Positions 1-7,785 of a stretch of 22,327 bases of DNA are shown here, piece after piece; the stretch's first letter is position 1; each line of letters begins with the position of its first letter. This DNA is from an uncultured Roseburia sp. (lineage in GTDB: Bacteria > Bacillota > Clostridia > Lachnospirales > Lachnospiraceae): the NCBI GenBank assembly GCA_910587865.1, contig CAJUNX010000057.1:1-22327 (forward strand). Direction: 5' to 3'. A model generated the notes under the pieces. It was not told the origin of the DNA, made no database searches, and saw only the letters and a list, made by a program, of their open reading frames with translations. Position numbers and translations under genes: made by a program.

Positions 1-73
1 ATAACGGATAATGGAGCAGTTTGTTCACATTTTATTTACTCATGCGTTTGTCGTGCCGGACGAAAAGAAATAC

Positions 74-102
74 TTGTGATAGTCGGATTCCTCTGTTATA
101 CT
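74..102 (+). promoter_or_regulatory. Sigma-A promoter of the dispanin-like gene pair
   Basis: The -35 box TTGTGA (74-79) and the -10 box TATACT (97-102) are 17 nt apart, and TGT directly precedes the -10 (extended -10). The start codon of the first paralogue lies 50 nt downstream. The second paralogue has no separate promoter that I can see, so both are probably read from here. Confidence 0.7.
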
Positions 103-152
103 GATAAAATAAACATATCATTGTTTGCAAAAGAACAGGTGGGGGAGAAAGG

Positions 153-1490
153 ATGGAAAATCAGAACGATTATACGGCAAAGGACAATGATTCGCAGCAG
201 GATGAAGTGGGCAGACAGCCGGATTTATCTGAGTCCGCCACCGGAGCCGGGACAGCCGGAACCGATGGTCTGACAGATCATTCGCATGACGCGCAACAGA
301 CAATATCAGGGGATATTTCGGGAGAAGAATCCGGATTCCCGACATACGGGAGTCCGTTGGGTGGATCAGCCGGGAGCCTGTCTCAGGAAAGCGGAGCGTT
401 CGGAGGCGGGATGGGTGACTACGGGAATGCGTCATACGGAGCGGGAACGGAAAATTACGGGAATGCGTCATACGGAGCGGGAACGGAAAATTACGGGAAT
501 GCGTCATACGGGACGGGAACGGAAAATTACGGGAATGCGTCATACGGGACGGGAACCGGAAACTACGGGAATCCGTCATACGGAACGGGAACCGGAAACT
601 ACGGGAATCCGTCATACGGAACGACAGGGAGCTACGGCGGCACGTCATACGGAGGCGGGACGGGAAACTATGGGAATCCGGCTTACGGAGCGGCAGGCGG
701 CCAGGCTTATTCCGTGGGCGGCGGTACATACGGCAGCGCACCTGTGCCGCAGAATTCATTTGCGATGAAGCTGACATTTTCGATTCTTGAGATGTTAAGC
801 TGTAATCCGATCACGATCATCCTGGGAATCATTGCCTGTGTTTTTACGACAAAGGCGAACGGTTCGCACAAAGAAGGAAGATGGCAGGAATACAGATCAC
901 AGGCAAAGACCGCCACGATCTGTCTGTGGACGGGATTTGGAATTTTTCTGGCAGGCGTCTTTTTTGTCATGGCCGTCTGGATCATCAATATCGGGGATAC
1001 CGGCATAAGCGGAGAAGAATATGTCTTTGTGGAAGGCCAGCGGCTGAATATTCCGTCCGACTATGATACCTATGAGGATCTGGGGTACTATCTTGGAAGA
1101 AGCGACCGCTTTGAGACACTCGGGCCGGACGACATCGGATTTTATCAGATGTGGAATGACGACGGAAACTGCGTGATGTGGTGCTGGTTTGTGAACAACA
1201 CAAATTCGGAGCATTATGCGAATGAGTGTGATATCATCGGCGTGGATGTGGATATATTCTGTGACGGATATGAGCGGTACCAGACCGCGGAAGGACTCGG
1301 GTTTTTCGATACAAAGGATGATTTCATCGACGTGTACGGAAGACCGGATGACACTTATTTCAATGAGGATGATGACAGTGAGCTGCTCTGCTGGTACCTC
1401 GGGGACGGCAGCGATCCGGTGTGGCAGGTGATGGAGGTCACCTTCATGGACGGTCTGCCGTATGATATTGATATCGATTACAGGAAGTAA
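153..1490 (+). CDS. Dispanin (CD225)-like membrane protein with NYGN/SYG repeat N-terminus
   Basis: 445 aa of unknown function. Residues 1-88 are polar. Residues 89-185 are low complexity, built from a 12-residue unit (NYGNASYGAGTE and variants). Residues 205-280 hold two hydrophobic helices separated by a polar loop with EGRWQEYRSQAKTA, which resembles the CD225/dispanin fold: helix, short Gly-rich loop, amphipathic linker, second helix. Residues 281-445 are an acidic, aromatic C-terminal domain, probably outside the cell, with no signature I recognise. The start follows a strong ribosome binding site (AGGTGGGGGAG, 137-147). The next gene, 43 nt downstream, is a paralogue with the same architecture, so the two likely work together, perhaps as an envelope complex. 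The CD225 assignment is by pattern; function is not inferable. Confidence 0.75.
   Translation: MENQNDYTAKDNDSQQDEVGRQPDLSESATGAGTAGTDGLTDHSHDAQQTISGDISGEESGFPTYGSPLGGSAGSLSQESGAFGGGMGDYGNASYGAGTENYGNASYGAGTENYGNASYGTGTENYGNASYGTGTGNYGNPSYGTGTGNYGNPSYGTTGSYGGTSYGGGTGNYGNPAYGAAGGQAYSVGGGTYGSAPVPQNSFAMKLTFSILEMLSCNPITIILGIIACVFTTKANGSHKEGRWQEYRSQAKTATICLWTGFGIFLAGVFFVMAVWIINIGDTGISGEEYVFVEGQRLNIPSDYDTYEDLGYYLGRSDRFETLGPDDIGFYQMWNDDGNCVMWCWFVNNTNSEHYANECDIIGVDVDIFCDGYERYQTAEGLGFFDTKDDFIDVYGRPDDTYFNEDDDSELLCWYLGDGSDPVWQVMEVTFMDGLPYDIDIDYRK
418..626 (+). repeat. 36-bp in-frame tandem repeat array (about 5.8 copies)
   Basis: Copies begin at 418, 454, 490, 526 and 562, with a partial sixth at 598. 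Each is 36 bp and encodes 12 residues of the type NYGNASYGAGTE. Copies 1 and 2 are almost identical; later copies drift (GCG to CCG in the Ala/Pro codon, ACG to ACC in the Thr codon). There are no spacers. The pattern is that of coding tandem duplication. Confidence 0.9.
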
Positions 1491-1533
1491 GGATGATCAG
1501 GGAGCGCACGGATAAGGGACAGGGAGAAACAGA

Positions 1534-3054
1534 ATGGGAGACGAAAACAAAGGCTATGGGTTTGGCACAGAGGAACAGGATTCTGTGACGGAAAACAAAG
1601 GGGCAGATGACAAAAGCCAGAGGGAAACGCTGACGGATACTCCGGCGTCAGGTTATGGGAGTGCGGACCAGAGCTACGGATCATATGGGGATACCCAGAG
1701 CTACGGTCAGCCGAATCAGCAGTACGGAGATCAGAACAGCGGTCAGCCGGCGCAGGGTTATGGTCAGCAGCAGTACGGGGAGCACAGCTACGGTCAGCCG
1801 GCGCAGGGTTACGGAAGCGCCGACCAGGGCTACGGCCAGCCGGATCAGGGTTATGGTCAGCAGCAGTACGGGGAGCACAGCTACGGCCAGTCGAACCAGC
1901 AGTACGGCGGGAACAGCTACGGCCAGCCGAACCAGCAGTACAGCGGGAACAGCTACGGCCAGCCGAACCAGCAGTACGGCGGAGCGGCTTACGGCCAGCC
2001 GAATCAGTACGGCGGAGCGGCTTACGGCCAGCAGTATTACGGGACGCCGCCGACAGGGAAAAACGGTCAGCCGCTGAAAAACACGTTCGGGATGAAAATG
2101 ACGTTTTCCATTCTTGAGATATTGTGCTGCTGCGGGTGCAATATCGTCACGATGATCATGGGTATCATGGGCTGTGTGTCTGCGACGCAGGCAAATCAGG
2201 CATACAAAGAAGGCAGATGGGATGATTATAAGTCAAAGGCGAGATCGGCCACGATTTTCCTTTGGATCGGTTTTGGTATCGCGGTCGTATATCTTGCAGT
2301 AGGGGTTTACGGATGGACGGTCGGCGGCTACAGGGATATCGTGATGGACGCGTATTACGAAGCGATCGGTGAGAGCGGAGGTTCCGCTTCCGCTTACGGC
2401 TACGGCTACGACTATGATTATGACGATACGGACGATTATGATTATGACTATGAATATAGTTATGATAATGACGACGATGATGCCGGTTACAATGATGATA
2501 CGGATGACGACAGCACACCTTCGGAACCGTTAGACATTGCGCCGGGAACCGGAATTACAGATTCTTCCATCACGGTGGAAGGGGTCTTTATCCAGCTGCC
2601 GCTCTCCTATCCGGAGCTTAAGGAACTCGGATTCTATGTCGACGGGGAGGACGAGGAGTATATCGCGAACGAATCGGAATACTATTATCCTACCGTGTAC
2701 GGACCGGACGGGGAAGAGATCGGTTACGTGTATCTGGGCAATGAGACAGAAGAGGCGATCCCCTTAAAAGACTGTGTGGTGTTTGGTTTCTGGTTCACGA
2801 GCAGCTATCTTGACTATGGAGAGGTATCGTTCTCCTTTGCGAACGGGCTGAATGAGAACGCCACAAAGGAGGATTTCTTTGAGGCATACGGAGAACCGGA
2901 TTATGTATATGAATCCGAGGATAATGACTATCAGTCCTATCAGTGGTATTATCACAGCGACGAATATTACGATATGGAGGAGAATTCTCTCTCGGTTGAA
3001 TTCTGGGACGGAAAGCTGGACGATCTGGATCTGATGTACATCGGATGGGATTAA
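1534..3054 (+). CDS. Dispanin (CD225)-like membrane protein with SYGQ-rich N-terminus and acidic D/Y tract
   Basis: 506 aa, paralogue of the preceding gene, function unknown. Residues 40-170 are rich in Tyr, Gly and Gln, with repeated SYGQPNQQYGG-type units, a composition like prion-like SYGQ domains. Residues 185-262 hold the two-helix domain: first helix with the unusual CCCGCN cysteine cluster, then a loop with EGRWDDYKSKARSAT, closely matching the paralogue, then the second helix. Residues 287-327 are almost entirely Asp and Tyr. Residues 340-506 form a C-terminal domain that shares with the paralogue the pattern 'TKEDFFEAYGEPD' near its end. An AGGGAG ribosome binding site (1521-1526) precedes the start. 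It is followed by a clear terminator, so the pair forms a closed unit. Confidence 0.75.
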   Translation: MGDENKGYGFGTEEQDSVTENKGADDKSQRETLTDTPASGYGSADQSYGSYGDTQSYGQPNQQYGDQNSGQPAQGYGQQQYGEHSYGQPAQGYGSADQGYGQPDQGYGQQQYGEHSYGQSNQQYGGNSYGQPNQQYSGNSYGQPNQQYGGAAYGQPNQYGGAAYGQQYYGTPPTGKNGQPLKNTFGMKMTFSILEILCCCGCNIVTMIMGIMGCVSATQANQAYKEGRWDDYKSKARSATIFLWIGFGIAVVYLAVGVYGWTVGGYRDIVMDAYYEAIGESGGSASAYGYGYDYDYDDTDDYDYDYEYSYDNDDDDAGYNDDTDDDSTPSEPLDIAPGTGITDSSITVEGVFIQLPLSYPELKELGFYVDGEDEEYIANESEYYYPTVYGPDGEEIGYVYLGNETEEAIPLKDCVVFGFWFTSSYLDYGEVSFSFANGLNENATKEDFFEAYGEPDYVYESEDNDYQSYQWYYHSDEYYDMEENSLSVEFWDGKLDDLDLMYIGWD

Positions 3055-3074
3055 ACGGACACAAAGGAAAACGG

Positions 3075-3104
3075 GCCGCCGCTACAGATATAGCGGCGGC
3101 TTTT
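3075..3104 (+). terminator. Rho-independent terminator of the dispanin-like pair
   Basis: GCCGCCGCTA (3075-3084) pairs perfectly with TAGCGGCGGC (3091-3100) around a 6-nt loop and is followed by TTTT. It lies 20 nt after the stop codon. Confidence 0.9.
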
Positions 3105-3167
3105 GTGACCCGCAAATGTTAATTTTTTTTTAAATCGGGGAAGGAACGGTCATTTTATGCCTCTGTG

Positions 3168-3176
3168 TGCTAAAAT
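3168..3176 (+). promoter_or_regulatory. Extended -10 promoter for the peptidoglycan hydrolase gene
   Basis: TAAAAT (3171-3176) is preceded by TGC, an extended -10. No good -35 box is present at 17 nt, as is common for extended -10 promoters. The gene starts 41 nt downstream. This may drive the whole run through aroK, since no terminator is visible between 4515 and 7193. Confidence 0.5.
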
Positions 3177-3216
3177 AAAATGCAGTGTTGCGGTTTGGAC
3201 TGAAGGAGTTACATTG

Positions 3217-4515
3217 ATGAGGGGAAAAAAATTACGAAAGAATCCATATCTGAAAAAAAGAATTCTGTCGGCGCTTCTGGTGGCGATGCTGGGAGTCACG
3301 TCCTATCAGACGGTATCGGCTTCCTCGAAAGCGATTGACGACGCGGAGCGCAAAAAGGGGGAAGCGGAGGAGAATCTGAATGAGGTAAACCGGCAGATTC
3401 AGGAGATCGAATCCGCCCAGAACAGTCTGCAGGCGGAGATGGCTTCGTATGACAACCAGCTGATGACGCTGCTGACGGATATGGAGATCCTGGCAGCCGA
3501 CATGGAGGCGCAGGAGACTGCAATCAATCAGGCAAATGCGGAGCTTGAGATAGCCAGAGCGGACGAGGCGCAGCAGTATGAGGCGATGAAGCTGCGCATT
3601 CAGTATATGTATGAGAACGGGGACGAATCTGTCTGGACGGCTCTTGCGGGTGCGGACAGTATGACGGATATGCTAAACCGGGTCGAATATGTATCGGATG
3701 TCTATGAGTACGACAGACAGATGCTGGAGGATTATAAGGCGACCGTGCAGGCGGTGGAGGACCTGACCGTACAGTTAGAGACCGAGATGGCGGAGATGGA
3801 GGAGCTGGAGCTCAGCTATCAGGAGCAGCAGGCATCCCTGGAACAGGTCATTGCGACAAAGCAGGCGCAGATGAGCGATTTTGAGAGTCAGCTGGCGAAT
3901 GCGCAGAATCTGGCCGGTCAGTATGCCCAGACCATCCGCCAGCAGAATCAGGTGATTGCGGACGAGAAGGCGAAGCAGGCGGCAGCTGCGGCAGCGGCTG
4001 CGGAGGCGGCAAGAAAGAAAAATAACAACACGACAAATGTGGCCGGAGGGGCGACAGGGGCACTCGGCAATGTGACGGGAGCCGGGAACAGCGGGGGAAA
4101 TACCGGCGGCAGCACCGCACCCGGGGGGACAGGCCTTACAAACAGCGGCTTGAATCCGTCGTATAAGACGGGTGTAAGCGGAAGCTCTGTCGTGGATTAT
4201 GCGGCAAAATTTCTCGGATGTCCCTATGTGCTGGGAGGAACCAGCCTGACAGAAGGCGCGGACTGTTCCTATTTCGTCATGGCGGTATATCAGAACTTCG
4301 GAATCTCCCTTCCGCGAACGTCCTACGCGCAGGCCGGCTGCGGACAGGCGGTCAGCTATGAGAACGCACAGCCGGGCGATATCATCTGCTATCCGGGGCA
4401 TGTCGCGATCTATGTGGGCGGCGGCAGAATCATACACGCGTCAAATCCGAGAACCGGCATCTGCTACGGGAGCGCGACTTACCGGACGATCACGTCGGTA
4501 CGGCGGGTTCTGTAG
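3217..4515 (+). CDS. Secreted coiled-coil NlpC/P60 peptidoglycan hydrolase
   Basis: 432 aa. Predicted secreted cysteine peptidase that cleaves peptide cross-bridges or stems in peptidoglycan, as in the PcsB/CwlO-type hydrolases. Residues 1-35 are a signal peptide (basic start, LLVAMLGVT core, VSA-like cleavage site). Residues 38-255 are a long coiled coil with heptads rich in Glu, Gln and Leu; in this family such a region is regulated by an FtsEX-type partner. An Ala-rich and then Gly/Thr/Asn-rich linker follows (about 255-320). The NlpC/P60 domain fills 323-432, with catalytic Cys350 in ADCSYF, His395 in GHVAIY and His407 in IIHAS. The start at 3217 follows AAGGAG (3203-3208); an in-frame upstream ATG at 3157 overlaps the promoter and would spoil the signal peptide, so it is rejected. 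Confidence 0.9.
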   Translation: MRGKKLRKNPYLKKRILSALLVAMLGVTSYQTVSASSKAIDDAERKKGEAEENLNEVNRQIQEIESAQNSLQAEMASYDNQLMTLLTDMEILAADMEAQETAINQANAELEIARADEAQQYEAMKLRIQYMYENGDESVWTALAGADSMTDMLNRVEYVSDVYEYDRQMLEDYKATVQAVEDLTVQLETEMAEMEELELSYQEQQASLEQVIATKQAQMSDFESQLANAQNLAGQYAQTIRQQNQVIADEKAKQAAAAAAAAEAARKKNNNTTNVAGGATGALGNVTGAGNSGGNTGGSTAPGGTGLTNSGLNPSYKTGVSGSSVVDYAAKFLGCPYVLGGTSLTEGADCSYFVMAVYQNFGISLPRTSYAQAGCGQAVSYENAQPGDIICYPGHVAIYVGGGRIIHASNPRTGICYGSATYRTITSVRRVL

Positions 4516-4581
4516 CGGGCAGCGGACCGGGTGCGGCGACATCCAAAGGAGATGCGGCAGAAAAAGGAGAGTGTTTGGTGA

Positions 4582-5289
4582 ATGGCGGAGCATAGGAAAA
4601 GAAAAAGCAGTGACAGGAGAGTACCGGTGTCCGTGGTGAGAGCAAAGTTTGCCATGACGGCGGTTCTGCTTGTCGTCGTGATTGTGATGGGGGCTTTGGC
4701 ATTCCGCCGGGGACAGATGCGCCGGAAACTTTCGCTGCCGGATTCGCTTGATCTGGTGGCGGTCACTGTGGACGGAAGAGAGCTGACCCTCCGGGACATG
4801 GCGTTTTATATCGCGTATGAGGAAGGGCTGATCGAGGAGCAGGCGCGGATTTATAATCCTGCCGATACGGGGGCATATTGGAACATTTTTACCAACCACA
4901 CGTTTTTCCGCACACTGGGAAGAGATACCGCGATGGAGATGGCGGTTCATGACGAGATCTTTTATCAGATGGCGCTGGACGAAGGAATCGAACTGAATGA
5001 GGAGGAGGAAATGCGCCTCGCAAACAGTCAGTATGATTTTTGGAGCGATCTCGAGGAAGACAAAAGGGAGCGCCTCGGCGCAGGCGAGGAGGATCTGAAG
5101 GAGAGTATGCGAAGGCTCGCGTACGCACAAAAATATCAGAACCTTCTGGCGGAGATGGAAGGAAAGGGTGTGGAGGAATATTCCGTCTCTGGACAGACCT
5201 ACCAGGAGATGCTCGAGGAGCACACGGTTGTGATTGAACGGAATGTCTGGGAGCGGGTGAATTTTGGGGGAGTCACGGTAGACCATTAA
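4582..5289 (+). CDS. Membrane-anchored hypothetical protein, possibly SurA/PrsA-N-like
   Basis: 235 aa, family not recognised. Residues 1-20 are basic, residues 21-42 form one transmembrane helix (AMTAVLLVVVIVMGALAF), and the rest is a helical, acidic domain predicted to sit outside the membrane. The pattern 'VTVDGRELTLRDMAFYIAYEE' followed by long charged helices resembles the N-terminal substrate-binding part of SurA/PrsA-type chaperones, but no parvulin PPIase domain follows. The start at 4582 is preceded by AAAGGAGA (4563-4570). It lies 66 nt after the cell-wall hydrolase gene and before the aminopeptidase gene, probably in one operon. A role in folding or anchoring a secreted partner is inference only. 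Confidence 0.65.
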   Translation: MAEHRKRKSSDRRVPVSVVRAKFAMTAVLLVVVIVMGALAFRRGQMRRKLSLPDSLDLVAVTVDGRELTLRDMAFYIAYEEGLIEEQARIYNPADTGAYWNIFTNHTFFRTLGRDTAMEMAVHDEIFYQMALDEGIELNEEEEMRLANSQYDFWSDLEEDKRERLGAGEEDLKESMRRLAYAQKYQNLLAEMEGKGVEEYSVSGQTYQEMLEEHTVVIERNVWERVNFGGVTVDH

Positions 5290-5326
5290 CCTGTGCGCAG
5301 CGGGATACGAAAGCTGTGCGCGTAAA

Positions 5327-5347
5327 CTGTGATGGGAGACATCACAG
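5327..5347 (+). promoter_or_regulatory. Hairpin in the 5' leader of map
   Basis: CTGTGATG (5327-5334) pairs perfectly with CATCACAG (5340-5347) around the loop GGAGA. There is no T-run, so it is not a terminator. It sits 25 nt before the map start. An 8-bp direct repeat CTGTGCGC (5291-5298 and 5314-5321) lies just upstream. It may affect translation or mRNA stability; no known riboregulator class is recognised. Confidence 0.4.
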
Positions 5348-5372
5348 CTGCAAGTCAGAAAAGAGCGAAACT

Positions 5373-6248
5373 ATGTCAGCAAAAATTGGAAGAAACGATC
5401 CCTGCTGGTGTAAAAGCGGCAGGAAATACAAGGCTTGCCATCAGGCATTTGACGAAAAGATTGCACAGATGGCATCGATGGGGCACATCGTGCCGCACCG
5501 CAATATCATCAAAAACGCAGATCAGGTTGCAGGGATTAAGGAGAGCTGTAAGATCAATATAGCCGTTCTGGACTATATAGAGGAACATATTCACGAGGGG
5601 ATGAATACGGCAGAAATCGACCGGATTGTCTACGAGATGACCACGGATATGGGCGGGATTCCCGCTCCGCTGCACTATCATGGCTATCCCTACAGCGTGT
5701 GTACCTCCGTCAACGATCAGGTGTGCCATGGTTTTCCTTCGGAGGATGTCATTTTAAAACAGGGCGATATCGTAAATGTCGACGCTTCGACGATATTAAA
5801 CGGATATTATTCGGACTCCTCCCGGATGTTCTGCATCGGGGATGTGGGAGAAGAAAAGAGAAGACTTGTCGAAGTCACGAAGGAATGCGTGAAGCTTGGA
5901 TTAGAGCAGGTACAGCCATGGGGCTTTCTTGGGGATATGGGTCAGGCGGTGCATGATCATGCATTTGCCAACGGATACACGGTCGTACGCGAGATCGGCG
6001 GGCACGGTGTCGGACTCGACTTTCACGAAGAACCGTGGGTGGGCTATAACAGTACGCGGGGGCACGAGATGCTTTTGGCGCCGGGGATGATCTTTACCAT
6101 AGAGCCGATGGTGAATATGGGAGGAGTGGAAATCTGTGTGGATCCCAAAAATGACTGGGAGGTCTACACGGAGGACGGAAAGCCGTCCGCTCAGTGGGAG
6201 ATTATGGTACTGGTGACAGACGACGGGCACGAGGTACTCTGCTGGTAG
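5373..6248 (+). CDS. map: Methionine aminopeptidase type I with N-terminal SEC-C zinc motif
   Basis: 291 aa cytosolic enzyme that removes the initiator methionine from new proteins. The N-terminus is a SEC-C motif, GRNDPCWCKSGRKYKACH, with ligands Cys11, Cys13, Cys22 and His23, which binds zinc and in other proteins contacts the ribosome or partner proteins. The MetAP fold follows, with the five metal ligands Asp137 (NVDAS), Asp148 (YSDSS), His211 (GGHGVG), Glu244 (TIEPM) and Glu276 (QWEIM), and the YHGYP...VCHGFP substrate-pocket segment. Start chosen at 5373 so that the protein begins just before the SEC-C motif; a GTG at 5316 is in frame but the added residues look like leader sequence. 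The ribosome binding site is weak (AAAAGAG). The SEC-C form is known from clostridia alongside the short ribosomal-operon map gene. Confidence 0.93.
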   Translation: MSAKIGRNDPCWCKSGRKYKACHQAFDEKIAQMASMGHIVPHRNIIKNADQVAGIKESCKINIAVLDYIEEHIHEGMNTAEIDRIVYEMTTDMGGIPAPLHYHGYPYSVCTSVNDQVCHGFPSEDVILKQGDIVNVDASTILNGYYSDSSRMFCIGDVGEEKRRLVEVTKECVKLGLEQVQPWGFLGDMGQAVHDHAFANGYTVVREIGGHGVGLDFHEEPWVGYNSTRGHEMLLAPGMIFTIEPMVNMGGVEICVDPKNDWEVYTEDGKPSAQWEIMVLVTDDGHEVLCW

Positions 6249-6326
6249 AAGCCGTTTTGGCGGAGGTATGGGTGCAGAACAGGGAGAAGGACCCCGGGGG
6301 AGATAAAAGAACGGAGGTTTGGGACA

Positions 6327-7196
6327 ATGGAAAAGAGAATTACCGGACACACGGGACTGATGGCATTATTCGGTTCGCCGATCGGACATTCGGGATCCCC
6401 TGCGATGTATAATTACAGCTTTGCGAAGCTGGGACTGGACTATGTCTATGTGGCGATCGATACAGGGACGGATGAAATTGAGGCAGCGATTGCCGGAATG
6501 CGTACTTACCGGATGCGCGGGGGAAATGTGACGATGCCCTGCAAGAGCGCTGCACTTCACTGTATGGACGAACTTTCACCGGCTGCACGTCTGATCGGAG
6601 CGGTCAATACCATTGTAAATGAGGACGGAAGACTGATCGGACATAACACGGACGGCGTGGGATTTGTGGAGAGCCTTCGCGACGAGGGTGTGGAGATAAA
6701 GGGAAAAACGATGACGCTTGCCGGAGGAGGAGGCGCTGCCGCTGCGATTCTGGTGCAGTGTGCCCTCGACGGCGCGCGGGAGATTTTCGTTTTTAACCGG
6801 AAGGACGAATTTTTCGGGAGAACGGAAGAACTGGCGGAAAAGGTCAGAAGCGCTGCGCCGGGATGTGCGATCCGTGTCTGCGACATTGCGGATGCGGATG
6901 TGATGACGGCCCGGATAGCGGAAAGCGATATTTTCACAAATGCGACGGTTGTAGGTATGAAGCCGATGGACGGCGAGAGCGTGCTGCAGGATACGGGCGT
7001 GCTGCGCCCGGGGCTTGTGGTGGCGGATGTGGTCTATAATCCGGAGGAGACAAGGCTGCTTCGCGAGGCAAAAGAGGCGGGCTGTGTCTGTATCGGAGGA
7101 AGAGGAATGCTGCTGTGGCAGGGCGCTGCGGCATTTCGTCTGTTTACGGGGCAGGAGATGCCGGTTTCCGAGGTAAAGGAGTTGTTTTTGCGATGA
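6327..7196 (+). CDS. aroE: Shikimate dehydrogenase
   Basis: 289 aa. Reduces 3-dehydroshikimate to shikimate with NADPH, the fourth step of the chorismate pathway. The substrate domain has GSPIGHSGSP (16-25), NVTMPCK with catalytic Lys73, AVNTI with Asn94, and NTDG with Asp109. The cofactor domain has a Gly-rich loop (AGGGGAAAA, about 132-140) and, after the second strand, the NR pair (157-158) that usually marks NADP preference. Length is normal for the family. The start follows GGAGG, and the stop overlaps the start of aroK by 4 nt (ATGA), so the two consecutive pathway enzymes are translationally coupled. A quinate/shikimate dual-use enzyme cannot be excluded. Confidence 0.93.
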   Translation: MEKRITGHTGLMALFGSPIGHSGSPAMYNYSFAKLGLDYVYVAIDTGTDEIEAAIAGMRTYRMRGGNVTMPCKSAALHCMDELSPAARLIGAVNTIVNEDGRLIGHNTDGVGFVESLRDEGVEIKGKTMTLAGGGGAAAAILVQCALDGAREIFVFNRKDEFFGRTEELAEKVRSAAPGCAIRVCDIADADVMTARIAESDIFTNATVVGMKPMDGESVLQDTGVLRPGLVVADVVYNPEETRLLREAKEAGCVCIGGRGMLLWQGAAAFRLFTGQEMPVSEVKELFLR

Positions 7197-7699
7197 AAAA
7201 TATTTATCTGATCGGGTTTATGGGTGCGGGAAAAAGCACGGCTGCGCGTGCGCTTTCCGATGCGGCGGGGATGGATATGGTCGAGATGGATCAGCGCATC
7301 GAGAAAGAGCAGGAGATGCCGATAACGGAGATTTTTGCGGTTTACGGCGAGGCATATTTCAGGGATCTGGAGACGGAGCTGATCGGCAGTCTTGCAAAAA
7401 AGACGGGGCTCGTGGTTTCGTGCGGCGGAGGAAGTGTGCTGCGGGAGAAAAACGCCGCGCTGATGAAGGAGAGCGGCTGTATCGTGCTTTTAACGGCAAC
7501 GCCTGAGACCATCTATGAGCGTGTCCGCCACAGCACGAACCGGCCGGTGTTAAACGGCAATATGAACGTCGATTACATCCGCGCGCTCATGGAAAAGCGC
7601 AGGGAGCGCTATGAGGCGGTGGCGGATGTCATGATACCGACGGACGGCAGAACGATCCGGGAGATTGCGGCGGACATACTGGAGCATGTACAAAAGTAG
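7193..7699 (+). CDS. aroK: Shikimate kinase
   Basis: 168 aa. Phosphorylates shikimate to shikimate 3-phosphate with ATP, the step after AroE. It shows the Walker A loop GFMGAGKST (8-16), the substrate aspartate in VEMDQRIE (Asp33), FRDLE with the substrate-binding Arg57, the CGGGSVLR loop (77-84) and the lid segment STNRPVLNG. Length matches the usual 160-175 aa. The start at 7193 (ATGA overlap with aroE, ribosome binding site AAAGGAG at 7175-7181) is preferred over upstream in-frame codons because it places the P-loop at the normal distance from the N-terminus. No T-run terminator is seen after the stop. Confidence 0.94.
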   Translation: MKNIYLIGFMGAGKSTAARALSDAAGMDMVEMDQRIEKEQEMPITEIFAVYGEAYFRDLETELIGSLAKKTGLVVSCGGGSVLREKNAALMKESGCIVLLTATPETIYERVRHSTNRPVLNGNMNVDYIRALMEKRRERYEAVADVMIPTDGRTIREIAADILEHVQK

Positions 7700-7727
7700 A
7701 GTTGCGCCCGGCTGCCGGAATCAGAAG

Positions 7728-7756
7728 ACATATTCAGAGATTCCACTGCATACAAT
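7728..7756 (+). promoter_or_regulatory. Sigma-E (sporulation) promoter of spoIIID
   Basis: The -10 CATACAAT (7749-7756) is a full match to the sigma-E consensus CATACAnT. It stands 14 nt after CATATT (7729-7734), which matches the core of the sigma-E -35 consensus (KMATATT). No good sigma-A promoter overlaps. spoIIID is a known member of the mother-cell sigma-E regulon in Bacillus and clostridia, so sequence and biology agree. Confidence 0.85.
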
Positions 7757-7785
7757 GTAAAAACAAGTAGTGCAGGGGATTTCTT

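Noticed and set aside
418..626. Regular 36-bp repeats that could suggest a CRISPR array
   Set aside because: The units are directly abutting with no spacers, stay in frame with a long gene and encode a 12-residue repeat.
118..777. Long minus-strand ORF (219 aa) rich in Arg, Ser and Phe
   Set aside because: It is the antisense shadow of the repeat-coding gene; the repeated composition keeps several frames open, and there is no ribosome binding site or domain.
3157..3219. Upstream ATG as start of the NlpC/P60 protein
   Set aside because: It lies before and over the extended -10 box, lacks a ribosome binding site, and would put 20 residues ahead of a good signal peptide.
4441..5286. Minus-strand ORF of 281 aa opposite the membrane-anchored protein
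   Set aside because: The plus-strand frame has a ribosome binding site, a clean transmembrane helix and fits the operon; the minus frame has none of these.
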